A stretch of DNA of 64,000 nt from Sphingomonadales bacterium (lineage in GTDB: Bacteria > Pseudomonadota > Alphaproteobacteria > Sphingomonadales > Sphingomonadaceae). A program made the translations under genes and the position numbers. Positions 27,824 through 37,052 of the stretch are shown piece after piece (the first letter of the stretch is position 1; each line of letters begins with the position of its first letter). The notes under the pieces are model-generated. The model was not told the origin of the DNA. It saw nothing but the letters and a program-made list of their open reading frames with translations, and did not search any database. The stretch covers positions 1-64,000 of the forward strand of contig JACXVD010000006.1 of the NCBI GenBank assembly GCA_014763545.1. The letters are read 5' to 3'.

Positions 27824-30033
27824 CCTGCTCGTGACGGACGGGGCGCGGCATCGGCTTCGCGCCCCCTCCACCAACCGTGCTGGCCCTGGTGGTCCGCCAC
27901 CCTGTCAATCGACAGCCGCCCGTCCCCCAGCCTGATAGCCAGTCCGCCGCTCTGGTCCAGGAAGTTGCGATCCGCCTTGAGCCAGGCCGGCCGGCAACTG
28001 CGCGGTAGCCAACGGTCCGCCACCACGATGTCGGCCCGCTCGCACGCCGCCGCCAGGGGCCGCGCCTCGACCCGGTCGCGACTGCGGGCCATCAGCACCC
28101 GCCAGCTGCGCCCGTCCCGCACGATGTCGAGCGCACAGAAATCGCGGCTACACCGCGCGCCCGGCCAGTCTGCCAGCGCCACCGGTTGCCCTTCCATCCC
28201 GGCGAGTTCGAGCAAATTGTCGCGCGCATAGTCGCTGCGCCCTTCGCGCAACACCAGCAACCGCTCGCCCTCACCGACAATCCCGACGTTGCGCCCGTCG
28301 CCGGACACTAGCAGGTCGGGCACTGGCGTCGTCAGCAGCATCGCACTCGCCAGTGCGCCAGGCACAAAGCCCAGCAGGCGGGCCTTACCCCGCCACAGCG
28401 CGAGCCAAAGTCCACCGAGCAGGAACAGCGCGTAAGTTCCCCCGGTCATCTGCGGCATCAGCTTGACCGCCCCGGGCTGCCCGGCGGTCCAGTGTGCGAT
28501 ACCCAGCATCAGGTCGAGCGACTTGCCCGCCAGCCACCAGAACGGTGCGCCTGCCCCGACCAGGTCGAAAGCCAGTGCCGCAGCGATCAGCGGCATCGAC
28601 ACGAAGGTCACCAGCGGGATCGCCAGCACATTGGCAAAGGCACCGTAAATCCCCGCGCGGTGGAAATGGAACAGCACGATCGGCATCAGCGCGATCTCGA
28701 TCACCAGCCCGGTGACGAGCAACATCACCAGGTTCCGGCCAGCCCGCGCCAGCCAGCCTTGCTCACGCGGGGCGAGGAAGGCGCGGACCGGCGCGCTGCC
28801 ATGCAGGGCGACAATCGCCAGCACCGCGGCGAAGCTCATCTGGAAGCTCGGCCCGACCAGCGATTCGGGCCACAGCAGCAACACGAATCCCGCTGCGACG
28901 GACACCATCCGCATGCTCAGCGGCTCGCGACCCAGCGCCATGGCCCCCAGCACCAGCACCGCGCCGACGCAGCTTCGCACGGTCGGAACTTCCGCACCGG
29001 TGAGAAGGGTGTAGCCGATCCCGGCCAGTGCGCCGATCCCTGCCGCAAGCAGTGGCAAGCGCACTCGCAGGGCGAGCCAGGGCCACAGCGCCAGCAGGCG
29101 CAAGGCGAGGAAATAGGCACCCGCAATCACCGCGCTGACATGCAGCCCGCTGATCGACAGCAAGTGGGTCAGGCCGGCGTCGCGCATCGCCTCCTCATCC
29201 GCTTCGGCAATCGCGCCCCTGTCACCGCTGGCAAAGGCGGCGGCGATCGTGCCGGGCGAGCCACCCAATTGCCCGCGGACATGCGCGGAAAGGCTGCGCT
29301 GCACGCCTGCCAGCAGGCCGTCTCCGCTTGCCGGTTCGACCACCTCGACACTGCCCAGCACCGATCCGGTCGCGGCAAGCTGTTCGAACCAGGCGGTCCG
29401 CGCAAAATTGTAGGCGCCGGGCAGCATGGGAGGGGCAGGCGGCATCAATCGGGCGCGCAGCCGCACAACCGTGCCTTCCGCCAGGCCCGGCCGGTCCTCG
29501 GCCAAGGGCAAATTGACGCGCAGCTTGCGCGCGGTGCCGGTCGCCGGATCGCGCGCAGCGAGCACCAGGCGCACGCGATCCTGCGCCGGCTGTTCCTCGC
29601 GTTCGAGCACCCGCGCGGTAAACCGCGTGACTTCGGGCCGCTCGATCGGCGGGGCACCCACAAGTGCGGACCGCGCCCACACAAGCGCAATCCCGGCAGC
29701 GATCGCCAGCCCGATCGCGACGGCTGCGGCGAGCAACGCCACCCGATCCTCCCGCCCGCGCCACAGTGCCAGTGCCGCCAGCGCTGCGAGCACCGCCACG
29801 CCGATGGCCGCGCACCATTGCCAAGGCCCCGGCAACACGAACCACAGCGCGATTCCGCCCGCGAATGCGACCGTCAGCCAGGGCCCGCGGTCGAATCCCG
29901 CGCTGCCGAGAAATCGCTCGATGGCCTCCGGGATACTGGACAAGTGCAACAGCTTGGGCCAAGGGCGCTGCAGTGCAGCATAAACCGGTTCGGGCCCCTC
30001 GCCCATAGGAACATCACTGCTGCCGGTCGCCAT
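27817..30033 (-). CDS. comEC: ComEC/Rec2-family membrane protein
   Basis: 738 residues from ATG 30033 (a TTG 36 bases upstream would overlap gltX). N-terminal TM bundle with DUF4131, then the Competence domain with many TM helices, including the conserved [13 protein letters not shown]. The C-terminal region corresponds to the beta-lactamase-like domain but shows no HxHxDH metal motif, so that part is degenerate. ComEC forms the DNA uptake channel in competent bacteria; function here is unproven. Divergent from gltX with only 29 bases between. Confidence 0.85.
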   Translation of the reverse strand: MATGSSDVPMGEGPEPVYAALQRPWPKLLHLSSIPEAIERFLGSAGFDRGPWLTVAFAGGIALWFVLPGPWQWCAAIGVAVLAALAALALWRGREDRVALLAAAVAIGLAIAAGIALVWARSALVGAPPIERPEVTRFTARVLEREEQPAQDRVRLVLAARDPATGTARKLRVNLPLAEDRPGLAEGTVVRLRARLMPPAPPMLPGAYNFARTAWFEQLAATGSVLGSVEVVEPASGDGLLAGVQRSLSAHVRGQLGGSPGTIAAAFASGDRGAIAEADEEAMRDAGLTHLLSISGLHVSAVIAGAYFLALRLLALWPWLALRVRLPLLAAGIGALAGIGYTLLTGAEVPTVRSCVGAVLVLGAMALGREPLSMRMVSVAAGFVLLLWPESLVGPSFQMSFAAVLAIVALHGSAPVRAFLAPREQGWLARAGRNLVMLLVTGLVIEIALMPIVLFHFHRAGIYGAFANVLAIPLVTFVSMPLIAAALAFDLVGAGAPFWWLAGKSLDLMLGIAHWTAGQPGAVKLMPQMTGGTYALFLLGGLWLALWRGKARLLGFVPGALASAMLLTTPVPDLLVSGDGRNVGIVGEGERLLVLREGRSDYARDNLLELAGMEGQPVALADWPGARCSRDFCALDIVRDGRSWRVLMARSRDRVEARPLAAACERADIVVADRWLPRSCRPAWLKADRNFLDQSGGLAIRLGDGRLSIDRVADHQGQHGWWRGREADAAPRPSRAGQ

Positions 30034-30062
30034 GAAGCATATTGGAAAGGAAGCAGTCGGAG

Positions 30063-31457
30063 ATGGCAAGCGATAGCGGCAAGGTGGTTACGCGCTTCGC
30101 CCCTTCCCCGACCGGATTCCTCCATATCGGCAATGCCCGTACGGGCCTGTTTTCCTGGCTCTATGCCCGGCATTGCGGCGGCGAGACGCTCTTGCGGATC
30201 GAAGACACCGACAAGGTCCGCTCCACGCAGGAAGCGATCGACGTCATTTTCGACGGGCTCGCATGGCTCGGCCTCGAATTCGATGGGCAGACCTATTTCC
30301 AGTCGCATTTCGAAGGGCGCCACCGTGAAGTGGCGGAAGAAATGCTCGCCAACGGCTCCGCCTACCGCTGCTATCTGACGCCGGAAGAGCTGGCGGCGCG
30401 GCGTGAAAAGGCGCGCGAGGAGCGGCGGCCCTTCCGGATCGAAAGCGAATGGCGCGATCGGGGCGAGGCCGATTGGCCTGCCGGCGAACCCTATGTCATG
30501 CGGCTCAAGGCGCCGCGCGAGGGCGAAACGGTGATCGAGGATCTCGTCCAGGGCCGCGTCGCGGTCAAGAACGAGGAACTGGACGATTTCGTCCTCCTGC
30601 GCTCGGACGGAACGCCGACCTATATGCTCGCCGTGGTGGTCGACGATCACGACATGGGCGTGACCCACGTGATCCGCGGCGACGACCATCTCAACAACGC
30701 CTTCCGCCAGCTGGCGATCGTCCGCGCGATGGGCTGGCCCGATCCGGTCTATGCCCATGTGCCGCTGATCCACGGGGCCGACGGCGCCAAGCTGTCCAAG
30801 CGCCATGGCGCGCTGGGGGTGCATGACTATCGCGAAATGGGCATCCTGCCAGAGGCGCTGTTCAATTACCTGCTGCGGCTCGGCTGGGGGCACGGTGATC
30901 GCGAGGAATTCACCCGCGAGGAAGCGATTGCACTGTTCGACATCGCCGATGTCGGCAAAGGCCCGTCACGCTTCGACCTCAAGAAGCTGCAGAGCCTCAA
31001 CAGCCACTATATCCGCGAGGCGGCCGACGCCCGGCTTGCATCGCTGGTGGCCCCGCTGATCGGCGAAGGGGTGGATCTGGCCCTGCTCACCGAAGCGATG
31101 CCGGTACTCAAGCCGCGTGCGCGCGACCTGCACGAGCTCGCGGCGGGGGCGGCGTTCCTGTTCAAGAGCCGACCGCTGGCGATGGACGAGAAGGCAGCAG
31201 CCTTGCTCGACGACGCCGGGAAGGCGCTTGTTTCGCAGATTTCCGCGCGTTTGCACGGGGAAAGTGGCTGGACAATCGAGGCTCTCGAGGCCAGTGTCAA
31301 AGCAATGGCTGAGGAGCTCGGGTTGGGCCTCGGCAAGCTGGCGCAGCCAATGCGGGCGGCGCTGACCGGGACGACCACCTCGCCCGGAATTTTCGACGTT
31401 CTTGTTCTGCTTGGCAGGGAAGAAAGCCTCGCGCGGCTGGACGCGCAGGCTGGCTGA
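30063..31457 (+). CDS. gltX: Glutamyl-tRNA synthetase
   Basis: 464 residues from ATG 30063 with the SD GGAAAGGAAG. HIGH-type motif in FAPSPTGFLHIGNART and KMSKS-type motif KLSKRHGA. No GlxRS zinc cysteines are seen. Charges tRNA-Glu, and often tRNA-Gln in alphaproteobacteria, which then use the amidotransferase route. It is followed after 39 bases by gltA. Confidence 0.94.
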   Translation: MASDSGKVVTRFAPSPTGFLHIGNARTGLFSWLYARHCGGETLLRIEDTDKVRSTQEAIDVIFDGLAWLGLEFDGQTYFQSHFEGRHREVAEEMLANGSAYRCYLTPEELAARREKAREERRPFRIESEWRDRGEADWPAGEPYVMRLKAPREGETVIEDLVQGRVAVKNEELDDFVLLRSDGTPTYMLAVVVDDHDMGVTHVIRGDDHLNNAFRQLAIVRAMGWPDPVYAHVPLIHGADGAKLSKRHGALGVHDYREMGILPEALFNYLLRLGWGHGDREEFTREEAIALFDIADVGKGPSRFDLKKLQSLNSHYIREAADARLASLVAPLIGEGVDLALLTEAMPVLKPRARDLHELAAGAAFLFKSRPLAMDEKAAALLDDAGKALVSQISARLHGESGWTIEALEASVKAMAEELGLGLGKLAQPMRAALTGTTTSPGIFDVLVLLGREESLARLDAQAG

Positions 31458-31496
31458 CCGAAGGCAGGGCACCTCACACTCACAAGGAGACGCGAT

Positions 31497-32783
31497 ATGG
31501 CGGACAAGCAGGCGAAACTGGAACTGGGCGGGCAGACCTACGATCTCCCCGTGCTGGAGGGCTCGACCGGCCCGGACGTGATCGACATCCGCAAGCTCTA
31601 CGGCCAGACGCATGCGTTCACCTATGATCCCGGCTTCACCTCGACCGCGAGCTGCGAAAGCGCGCTGACCTATATCGACGGTGAGGAAGGCGTGCTTCTG
31701 CACCGCGGCTATCCCATCGGGCAGCTGGCCGAACATTCCAGCTTCATGGAAGTTTCCTACCTGCTGCTGAACGGCGAACTGCCGAGCGCGGACGAGCTTT
31801 CGACCTTCGAAAACACCATCACCCGCCACACCATGCTGCATGAGCAGCTGATGACCTTCTATCGCGGTTTCCGCCGCGATGCGCACCCGATGGCGGTGAT
31901 GTGCGGCGTGGTCGGCGCCCTGTCGGCCTTCTACCATGACAGCACCGACATCTCCGACCCGGTGCAGCGCAAGATCGCCAGCCACCGCCTGATTGCGAAG
32001 ATGCCGACGATCGCTGCGATGGCGTATAAATATGCCATCGGCCAGCCGTTCCTCTATCCGGACAACTCGCTGAGCTACACCGGCAACTTCCTGCGCATGA
32101 CCTTCGGCGTGCCGGCCGAGCCCTACGAAATCCACCCGGCGGTGGAACGGGCGATGGACCGCATCTTCATCCTGCATGCCGACCACGAACAGAACGCCTC
32201 GACTTCGACCGTGCGCCTTGCCGGTTCGTCGGGCGCGAATCCGTTCGCCTGCATCGCCGCGGGCATCGCATGCCTGTGGGGCCCGGCGCATGGCGGCGCG
32301 AATGAAGCTGCACTCAACATGCTTCACGAGATCGGCACGCCCGACAAGATTCCGCACTATATCGACCGCGCGAAGGACAAGAACGATCCGTTCCGCCTGA
32401 TGGGCTTCGGCCACCGCGTCTACAAGAACTACGACCCGCGTGCGACGGTGATGCAGAAGACCGTGCGCGAAGTGTTCGATGCGTTGAAGGTGACCGATCC
32501 GGTCTTCGAAACCGCGCTGCGGCTGGAAGAAATCGCGCTGAGCGATCCCTACTTCGCCGAAAAGAAGCTGTTCCCCAACGTCGACTTCTATTCGGGCATC
32601 ATTCTCTCGGCGATCGGCTTCCCGACCACCATGTTCACCGCGCTGTTCGCGCTGGCGCGCACGGTCGGCTGGGTCGCGCAGTGGAACGAAATGATCAGCG
32701 ATCCCGGCCAGAAGATCGGCCGTCCGCGCCAGCTCTACACCGGCCCGACGCAGCGCGATTACGTGCCCGTCGAGCAGCGCTGA
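31497..32783 (+). CDS. gltA: Citrate synthase
   Basis: 428 residues, the hexameric type with an N-terminal beta domain. AAGGAGA SD. Active-site segments [37 protein letters not shown] and the late Asp in NVDFYSG are intact. Condenses acetyl-CoA and oxaloacetate, drawing on the acetyl-CoA made by PdhAB. Confidence 0.97.
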   Translation: MADKQAKLELGGQTYDLPVLEGSTGPDVIDIRKLYGQTHAFTYDPGFTSTASCESALTYIDGEEGVLLHRGYPIGQLAEHSSFMEVSYLLLNGELPSADELSTFENTITRHTMLHEQLMTFYRGFRRDAHPMAVMCGVVGALSAFYHDSTDISDPVQRKIASHRLIAKMPTIAAMAYKYAIGQPFLYPDNSLSYTGNFLRMTFGVPAEPYEIHPAVERAMDRIFILHADHEQNASTSTVRLAGSSGANPFACIAAGIACLWGPAHGGANEAALNMLHEIGTPDKIPHYIDRAKDKNDPFRLMGFGHRVYKNYDPRATVMQKTVREVFDALKVTDPVFETALRLEEIALSDPYFAEKKLFPNVDFYSGIILSAIGFPTTMFTALFALARTVGWVAQWNEMISDPGQKIGRPRQLYTGPTQRDYVPVEQR

Positions 32784-32792
32784 GGCAGGCCT

Positions 32793-32993
32793 TTGGCTTT
32801 CCTTCGCGCCCTGTTGACGATCGGCGGCGGCTTCCTGGTCGTCGCCGGTTGCTTCTTCGCGCTGCAAGGCGCGGGCATCATCATGTGGCCGCCCGAGAGC
32901 TTCATGCTCGCGAGCCGGACATGGGTGACCTACGGGATCATCATCGCGCTGGCCGGCGCAGCGGTGCTGCTGCTCGGCAGGCGGCTGCGCTGA
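32793..32993 (+). CDS. Small two-helix membrane protein
   Basis: 66 residues, TTG start 9 bases after gltA with a GAGG-like SD. Two hydrophobic helices (about 6-27 and 45-61) joined by a short loop containing MWPPESFML; basic C-terminus. No family function is known to me. Close spacing suggests co-transcription with gltA. Confidence 0.65.
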   Translation: MAFLRALLTIGGGFLVVAGCFFALQGAGIIMWPPESFMLASRTWVTYGIIIALAGAAVLLLGRRLR

Positions 32994-32996
32994 AGA

Positions 32997-34388
32997 CTAT
33001 TCGGCGGGGGCTGACGGCAATTCGAGGGTAAAGCGCGCGCCCTGGCCGGGCGCGCTTTCCACCGTCAGCTCGCCACCCATCGCGCGAGCAAGGCGGCGCG
33101 AGATATACAGGCCGAGGCCCGAACCGCCGTCACCGCTGCGCCCCAGTCGCTCGAATTTCTCGAACACCTTGGCCTGTTGCGCCTCGCTGAGGCCCTGCCC
33201 CTGGTCCGCGACGGTGATCCGCGCACGGTCGGCAGCGGATTCGAGGCGCAGCCAAACCTGCGACCCTTCCGGCGAATAGTTGATCGCATTCCCGATCAGA
33301 TTGAGCAGTACCTGCAGCACCCGGCGAAATTCGCCGATTGCAGGCAAGCTCTCGCCAGTCTGCGGGGCGACCAGCACCACGCGCTTTTCCTGCGCCCTGA
33401 CGCCCAGGATGCCAGTAGCCCGGCGGGCGACATCGGCGAGGTCGATCCGGTCGGGCGCGGTGGTGAAGCCTTCGGCCTCCACAACCTCGAGATCGGACAG
33501 GTCGTCGATCAGTGCCAGCAGATGCTGCCCGGCGCTGGCAATGTCGGCGGCATAGGCGCTGTATTCGTCCGCCAGCGGCCCGGCGAGACGCGCCCGGATC
33601 GTTTCCGCATTGGCGATGATCCGCGCGATCGGCTTGCGCAGCACCGGCGACAGGTCGCGCCCCAGCGAGGGGGTTGCGAGGCGCTTCTCGGCAGTCGCCT
33701 CGGCCTCTGGCTTCGGCGCGACGCGCGGCAGTGGCGTATCGGCGATCAGGTGCAGGTCGAAACCCGCGCTACCCGGTTCGGGCTGCCCATGCGGGACGAG
33801 CACCGCTCGCCACTCGCGGTCCGACCCCGGGATATGGCAGCGCGATCCGTCGAGCAGGCGCCAGTGAAGCGGCTGGGCGTGGCTGCTGCCCGGCAGGTCG
33901 AGGAACGAGGTCCACGGCCGCCCGGCACCATCGCGCATCGCCTGCGCCAGTTCGGCGAGGTCAGGCGCGCTGCATTCCACGGCAAGCACGTTCTGGCGGG
34001 CATCGAGCCGCGCGCTGAGTTCGGCCAGTGTCCGGTCGATTTCGAGCACGCGCTCGGCCGCCCGGGTTTCACCTTCGGCCGCCATCGGGCTCGCCTGCCA
34101 GTTGGCGACGCCAATCTCGCAGCCCTCGCCTTCACCCGCAGTGGGCTCGATTTCGACCCAGGCGGAGATCAGTTCGTCGCCATCGAATGCGCGGATCTTG
34201 CGAGCAAGACGCAGGCCATAGGCGCGCGACTTGCGCACCAGTTCCAGCAATTCGGGAATCGCGATGACACCCGGCATATCCCCGCCGCAACGGCGCTGCA
34301 GCCCCGACAGGAGTTCGTCGGCTTCGACCAGCCGGTCCTGCCCATCGGTCTTGCCCTGGGCGATATATGCAGTCGTCACCAGCGCCAT
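32997..34388 (-). CDS. Histidine-kinase-like protein lacking the phospho-acceptor histidine
   Basis: 463 residues, no TM segment. An N-terminal sensor-like region (1-235) is followed by a HisKA-like dimerisation segment in which the expected S-H-E-L-R-T-P-L reads Ser247-Pro248-Val-Leu-Arg-Lys-Pro-Ile: the His is Pro. The continuation GPLADEYSAYAADI...GQHLLALIDDL matches the PleC/DivL-like HisKA group well. The ATP-binding domain is intact with N box NLIGNAINYSP, G1 DQGQGL, F box FEKFERL and G2 GSGLGLYIS. It may be a pseudokinase that controls another kinase, as DivL (His to Tyr) does in Caulobacter. Stop 4 bases from the convergent small membrane gene; 3 bases after a DUF2336-like gene. Confidence 0.8.
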   Translation of the reverse strand: MALVTTAYIAQGKTDGQDRLVEADELLSGLQRRCGGDMPGVIAIPELLELVRKSRAYGLRLARKIRAFDGDELISAWVEIEPTAGEGEGCEIGVANWQASPMAAEGETRAAERVLEIDRTLAELSARLDARQNVLAVECSAPDLAELAQAMRDGAGRPWTSFLDLPGSSHAQPLHWRLLDGSRCHIPGSDREWRAVLVPHGQPEPGSAGFDLHLIADTPLPRVAPKPEAEATAEKRLATPSLGRDLSPVLRKPIARIIANAETIRARLAGPLADEYSAYAADIASAGQHLLALIDDLSDLEVVEAEGFTTAPDRIDLADVARRATGILGVRAQEKRVVLVAPQTGESLPAIGEFRRVLQVLLNLIGNAINYSPEGSQVWLRLESAADRARITVADQGQGLSEAQQAKVFEKFERLGRSGDGGSGLGLYISRRLARAMGGELTVESAPGQGARFTLELPSAPAE

Positions 34389-34391
34389 GGA

Positions 34392-35366
34392 TCAGCCCAC
34401 CTGCCAGCTCGAACTGGTCGAGCGCGAGGAGGCCAGCATCGCCGCCGCCCGATCGGAGCGCAACTGGTCGAACCCATCGGGAAGCGAAACTTCGGGATGG
34501 AGATAGGCGAACTGCTCCTCCACCTCCTTGGGCTTGAGACCGGCGGCGCGCAGCCCCAGCGCCAGTCGCGCCAGCTGGCGGTCGTTGGTCGAAATGACCG
34601 CGAGGTCGCGATCCTGGTGCGATGCGATCGCCAGCGTGGTGAGGAACAGCGCCACCCCGGCATGGCCGACCGAAAGCGCAACCTGCGCCCCGTTGCCCAT
34701 TGCCATCACCAGCCGGGTCATCAGGCCGAGCCGGCTGGCGCTCTCGTCATATTTGCCGCGCAATGCCTGGTGCGCCTCGGGCGAATTGCTCGTCCCGTGA
34801 TGCGCAAGGAAGCCGTCAAGGCTCAGCAATGCGTGATGAAACAGGTCGCCCGGCAATTCGCCGAGCGGCAATTCCATGCGCCGTTGCTGCTGGTTGAAGC
34901 GCGCCTGCGCCGCCAGTGCCGCCATTGCCACGCTGGCCGTCGCGCTTTCATCCGACGCGATCAGGGCCTGCAACAGCGGCGACAGGACCGGGTCGATTGC
35001 GCTGCGCCGCTCGAGACGTTGGGCAAGCTGCGATTCGAGTGCGAGCGCATGGCAATGGCACAGGAATGGCGGATGATTGGCGAGATGTTCCGCCAGCATG
35101 GCCGCCTGCTGCGAGGCGAAACCGCGCGGATCGGGATTTCCGCTCGCTTCGGCATGGATCAGCAGCAGTTGCCGCGCGACATCGGTCGTCATCCCGCGCA
35201 CGCGGCTGACGATTTCGTCGCTGAACAGCGAATGGTCGTGATTGGCCAGCAAGTGGCCCATGATCGGCCCGATTGTGCCGAGCACGACATCGCCATGCGC
35301 CAGCTCGTCACGCAGGATCCCTTCGACGGGAATGTCGGTCGCTTGTTTCATGCCGGCTTCGATCAT
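34392..35366 (-). CDS. DUF2336-like protein
   Basis: 324 residues from ATG 35366 (ATG 35351 is also possible). All helical, no TM or signal; Ala/Leu-rich HEAT-like repeats, with a C-terminal basic region LRSDRAAAMLASSRS. I recognise the pattern of DUF2336, an alphaproteobacterial family of unknown function often near sensor kinases. It is 3 bases upstream of the pseudokinase gene, so the two are probably co-expressed. A TTAA-N7-TTAG site lies 24 bases upstream of the start. Confidence 0.65.
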   Translation of the reverse strand: MIEAGMKQATDIPVEGILRDELAHGDVVLGTIGPIMGHLLANHDHSLFSDEIVSRVRGMTTDVARQLLLIHAEASGNPDPRGFASQQAAMLAEHLANHPPFLCHCHALALESQLAQRLERRSAIDPVLSPLLQALIASDESATASVAMAALAAQARFNQQQRRMELPLGELPGDLFHHALLSLDGFLAHHGTSNSPEAHQALRGKYDESASRLGLMTRLVMAMGNGAQVALSVGHAGVALFLTTLAIASHQDRDLAVISTNDRQLARLALGLRAAGLKPKEVEEQFAYLHPEVSLPDGFDQLRSDRAAAMLASSRSTSSSWQVG

Positions 35367-35389
35367 TGTCCGCTCATAGCCTGATGTGG

Positions 35390-35404
35390 TTAAGCGCGGG
35401 TTAG
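35390..35404 (-). promoter_or_regulatory. Candidate CtrA box upstream of the DUF2336 gene
   Basis: Read on the minus strand: CTAA-N7-TTAACC, one mismatch from the CtrA consensus TTAA-N7-TTAAC. It ends 24 bases before the ATG and overlaps the end of the upstream gene. Confidence 0.45.
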
Positions 35405-36601
35405 CCGCTTGCGCAGCGAAAGCCATAGCGTCGCAGCCATGGCAACCACCGCCAACAGGCGGATCGCGGGATGCAGCACACCGCCGAATCCGGCCAGTGC
35501 CAGCACCATCGCCAGCAGTATCCGGTCGCGAGCCAGTGCGGCAATCCGTTCCTCGCCGCTCGATTCCAGAATATGCAGCCATCCCAGCAACATGATCGGC
35601 GCGAACAGGGCATGATCCCATGCCGCGTTGGGCCAGGGCAGGCTGGCGAGGAACAGGAAGCCAGCGTCGATCGCGAGCGGCACCAGCAAGTCTGCCCGGC
35701 GCCGCGCCGGCCTGCCGTCACGTTCCAGTCGATCGAGCGCGGCGGCTCCGGCGAAGAGGAAGGCCGAGCCCGCGAGCCCCACCATCCCCGCGCTCACCGA
35801 CATCGCCCAGCCCCACGCCAGCGAGCATCCCAGCACCACCAGCGCCAGCGCCTCCACCGCACGCTTGCCGAAGCCGCGGTCGAACAGCGATTCCGCAAGC
35901 CGTGCAGTGGTACGGTCGGCAAGCGCGATGCCGGGCGCGAACCACCCCTGCGCGGCAAGATTGCGCTCCATCCGGCGCCGGGCGGCCGCTTCGACCTGCG
36001 GAGCCTCGCGGGCCAGCAGCCATTCGCCCGAATCGAGCGTGGTTGCAGGCAGTTCCACGCAACGCGCGCCGCCCTGCAGGGCGATGCGCAGCAGCGCAGA
36101 TGCCGGTTCCACATCGCCGGGCAGCTCGGTTAGCCGCTCGACTGCCTGCCCCCGCAGCACCATCGCCCCGGCCCAGGCGCGCTCGCCGTCGATCCGTTCA
36201 TAGCCGAGCCGGATGGCCGGATCGGCGGGCAGCACAAGGACGCCGGCACGATCGCCCAGCGCCTCCTCGATCTCGGCGGCATCGGCAATAATGCAGTCAC
36301 CCAGCACCAGCAGCTCGTCCGCCGCACTGACCAGGCCGGAAAGCGGCCGCACCCCGTTGATGGCATGGAAACTGGCACCGCGCGCCTCGGCGGCGTGCTG
36401 CAATTCGAGCACGTCAGGCCCGATACCGTGGCAGAATACCACGACCCGCTGCGCGCCCAGTGCGAGAACGACATCGACTTGATGCGCCGCAAGCGTCCGG
36501 GCGCCCATGCGCGCGAAGGCAAGCGGGCCGACGTCACCGTCGCTGCCCTGCCCAGCCCCGCTGGCGGCTTCTGCCATCGTGGAAATCAGCGCGACGCGCA
36601 C
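35390..36601 (-). CDS. Orphan protein: nucleotidyltransferase-like N-terminus plus membrane C-terminus
   Basis: 403 residues from GTG 36601, which has the SD GAGGGGAG at 7 bases; a TTG six bases earlier is too close to the SD. Residues 1-230 look like a Rossmann-like sugar-nucleotidyltransferase core (RTLAAHQVDVVLALGAQRVV..., LLVLGDCIIAD) but the usual GGxGxR loop is not seen. The rest has four or five TM helices. The layout recalls fused cytidylyltransferase/CDP-alcohol transferases, but the CDP-alcohol motif (DGxxAR...GxxxD) is not found. Function unknown. Confidence 0.6.
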   Translation of the reverse strand: MRVALISTMAEAASGAGQGSDGDVGPLAFARMGARTLAAHQVDVVLALGAQRVVVFCHGIGPDVLELQHAAEARGASFHAINGVRPLSGLVSAADELLVLGDCIIADAAEIEEALGDRAGVLVLPADPAIRLGYERIDGERAWAGAMVLRGQAVERLTELPGDVEPASALLRIALQGGARCVELPATTLDSGEWLLAREAPQVEAAARRRMERNLAAQGWFAPGIALADRTTARLAESLFDRGFGKRAVEALALVVLGCSLAWGWAMSVSAGMVGLAGSAFLFAGAAALDRLERDGRPARRRADLLVPLAIDAGFLFLASLPWPNAAWDHALFAPIMLLGWLHILESSGEERIAALARDRILLAMVLALAGFGGVLHPAIRLLAVVAMAATLWLSLRKRLTRA

Positions 36602-36672
36602 CCGCAACTCCCCTCATTCGCGGAGGGGGTTCTAGGCGGAGGCCATGCCGCTGCCAAGCAGCAGGCGGCGGC

Positions 36673-36981
36673 TCAACCGTAATGCGCGGCGAATTCCTGG
36701 ACGAACTTGCTGATCCGCCGCAGCACCACCGGATCGCCCGGTGCGCCTTCCAGCGCTTCGTCGGCGAGGTCGATCAGGTCGGTGGCATGGAAACTGGCTG
36801 CTAGCCCCTTCAGCCGCATGGCGGCAACCGCCCAGTTACCGTCGCAACGCGCCCGGTGCAGCAGGTCAACCTGCCGTTCCAGGCTTTCGGCAAAGGCCGC
36901 GCGCAGTTCCGCCATCAGCGCAGGATCGTCTCCCGCCGCCGCTGCCAGAGTCGCGTCAAGGGCACCGCTTTCATAGGCCAT
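36673..36981 (-). CDS. Hpt-like four-helix protein lacking the phospho-histidine
   Basis: 102 residues from ATG 36981. The sequence has the Hpt (histidine phosphotransfer) signature region NWAVAAM55RLKGLAASF, but the residue that is the phosphorylated His in H-x-L-K-G is Met55. The rest is helical as expected for Hpt. Divergent from the coiled-coil gene with 71 bases between. It could bind response regulators without passing on phosphate. Confidence 0.65.
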   Translation of the reverse strand: MAYESGALDATLAAAAGDDPALMAELRAAFAESLERQVDLLHRARCDGNWAVAAMRLKGLAASFHATDLIDLADEALEGAPGDPVVLRRISKFVQEFAAHYG

Positions 36982-37006
36982 CGCCGCTATCTCTAGCGCG
37001 CTTTGG

Positions 37007-37022
37007 TTAAGGCGGGGTTTAA
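37007..37022. promoter_or_regulatory. Candidate CtrA-like site between the Hpt-like and coiled-coil genes
   Basis: GGTTAA and TTTAA here give TTAA-N8-TTAA (TTAACC on the minus strand), one base longer than the CtrA consensus spacing. It sits in the 71-bp divergent space. Confidence 0.3.
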
Positions 37023-37052
37023 TGTCGCGATTTTCGTGGTAGATTCCACGCC

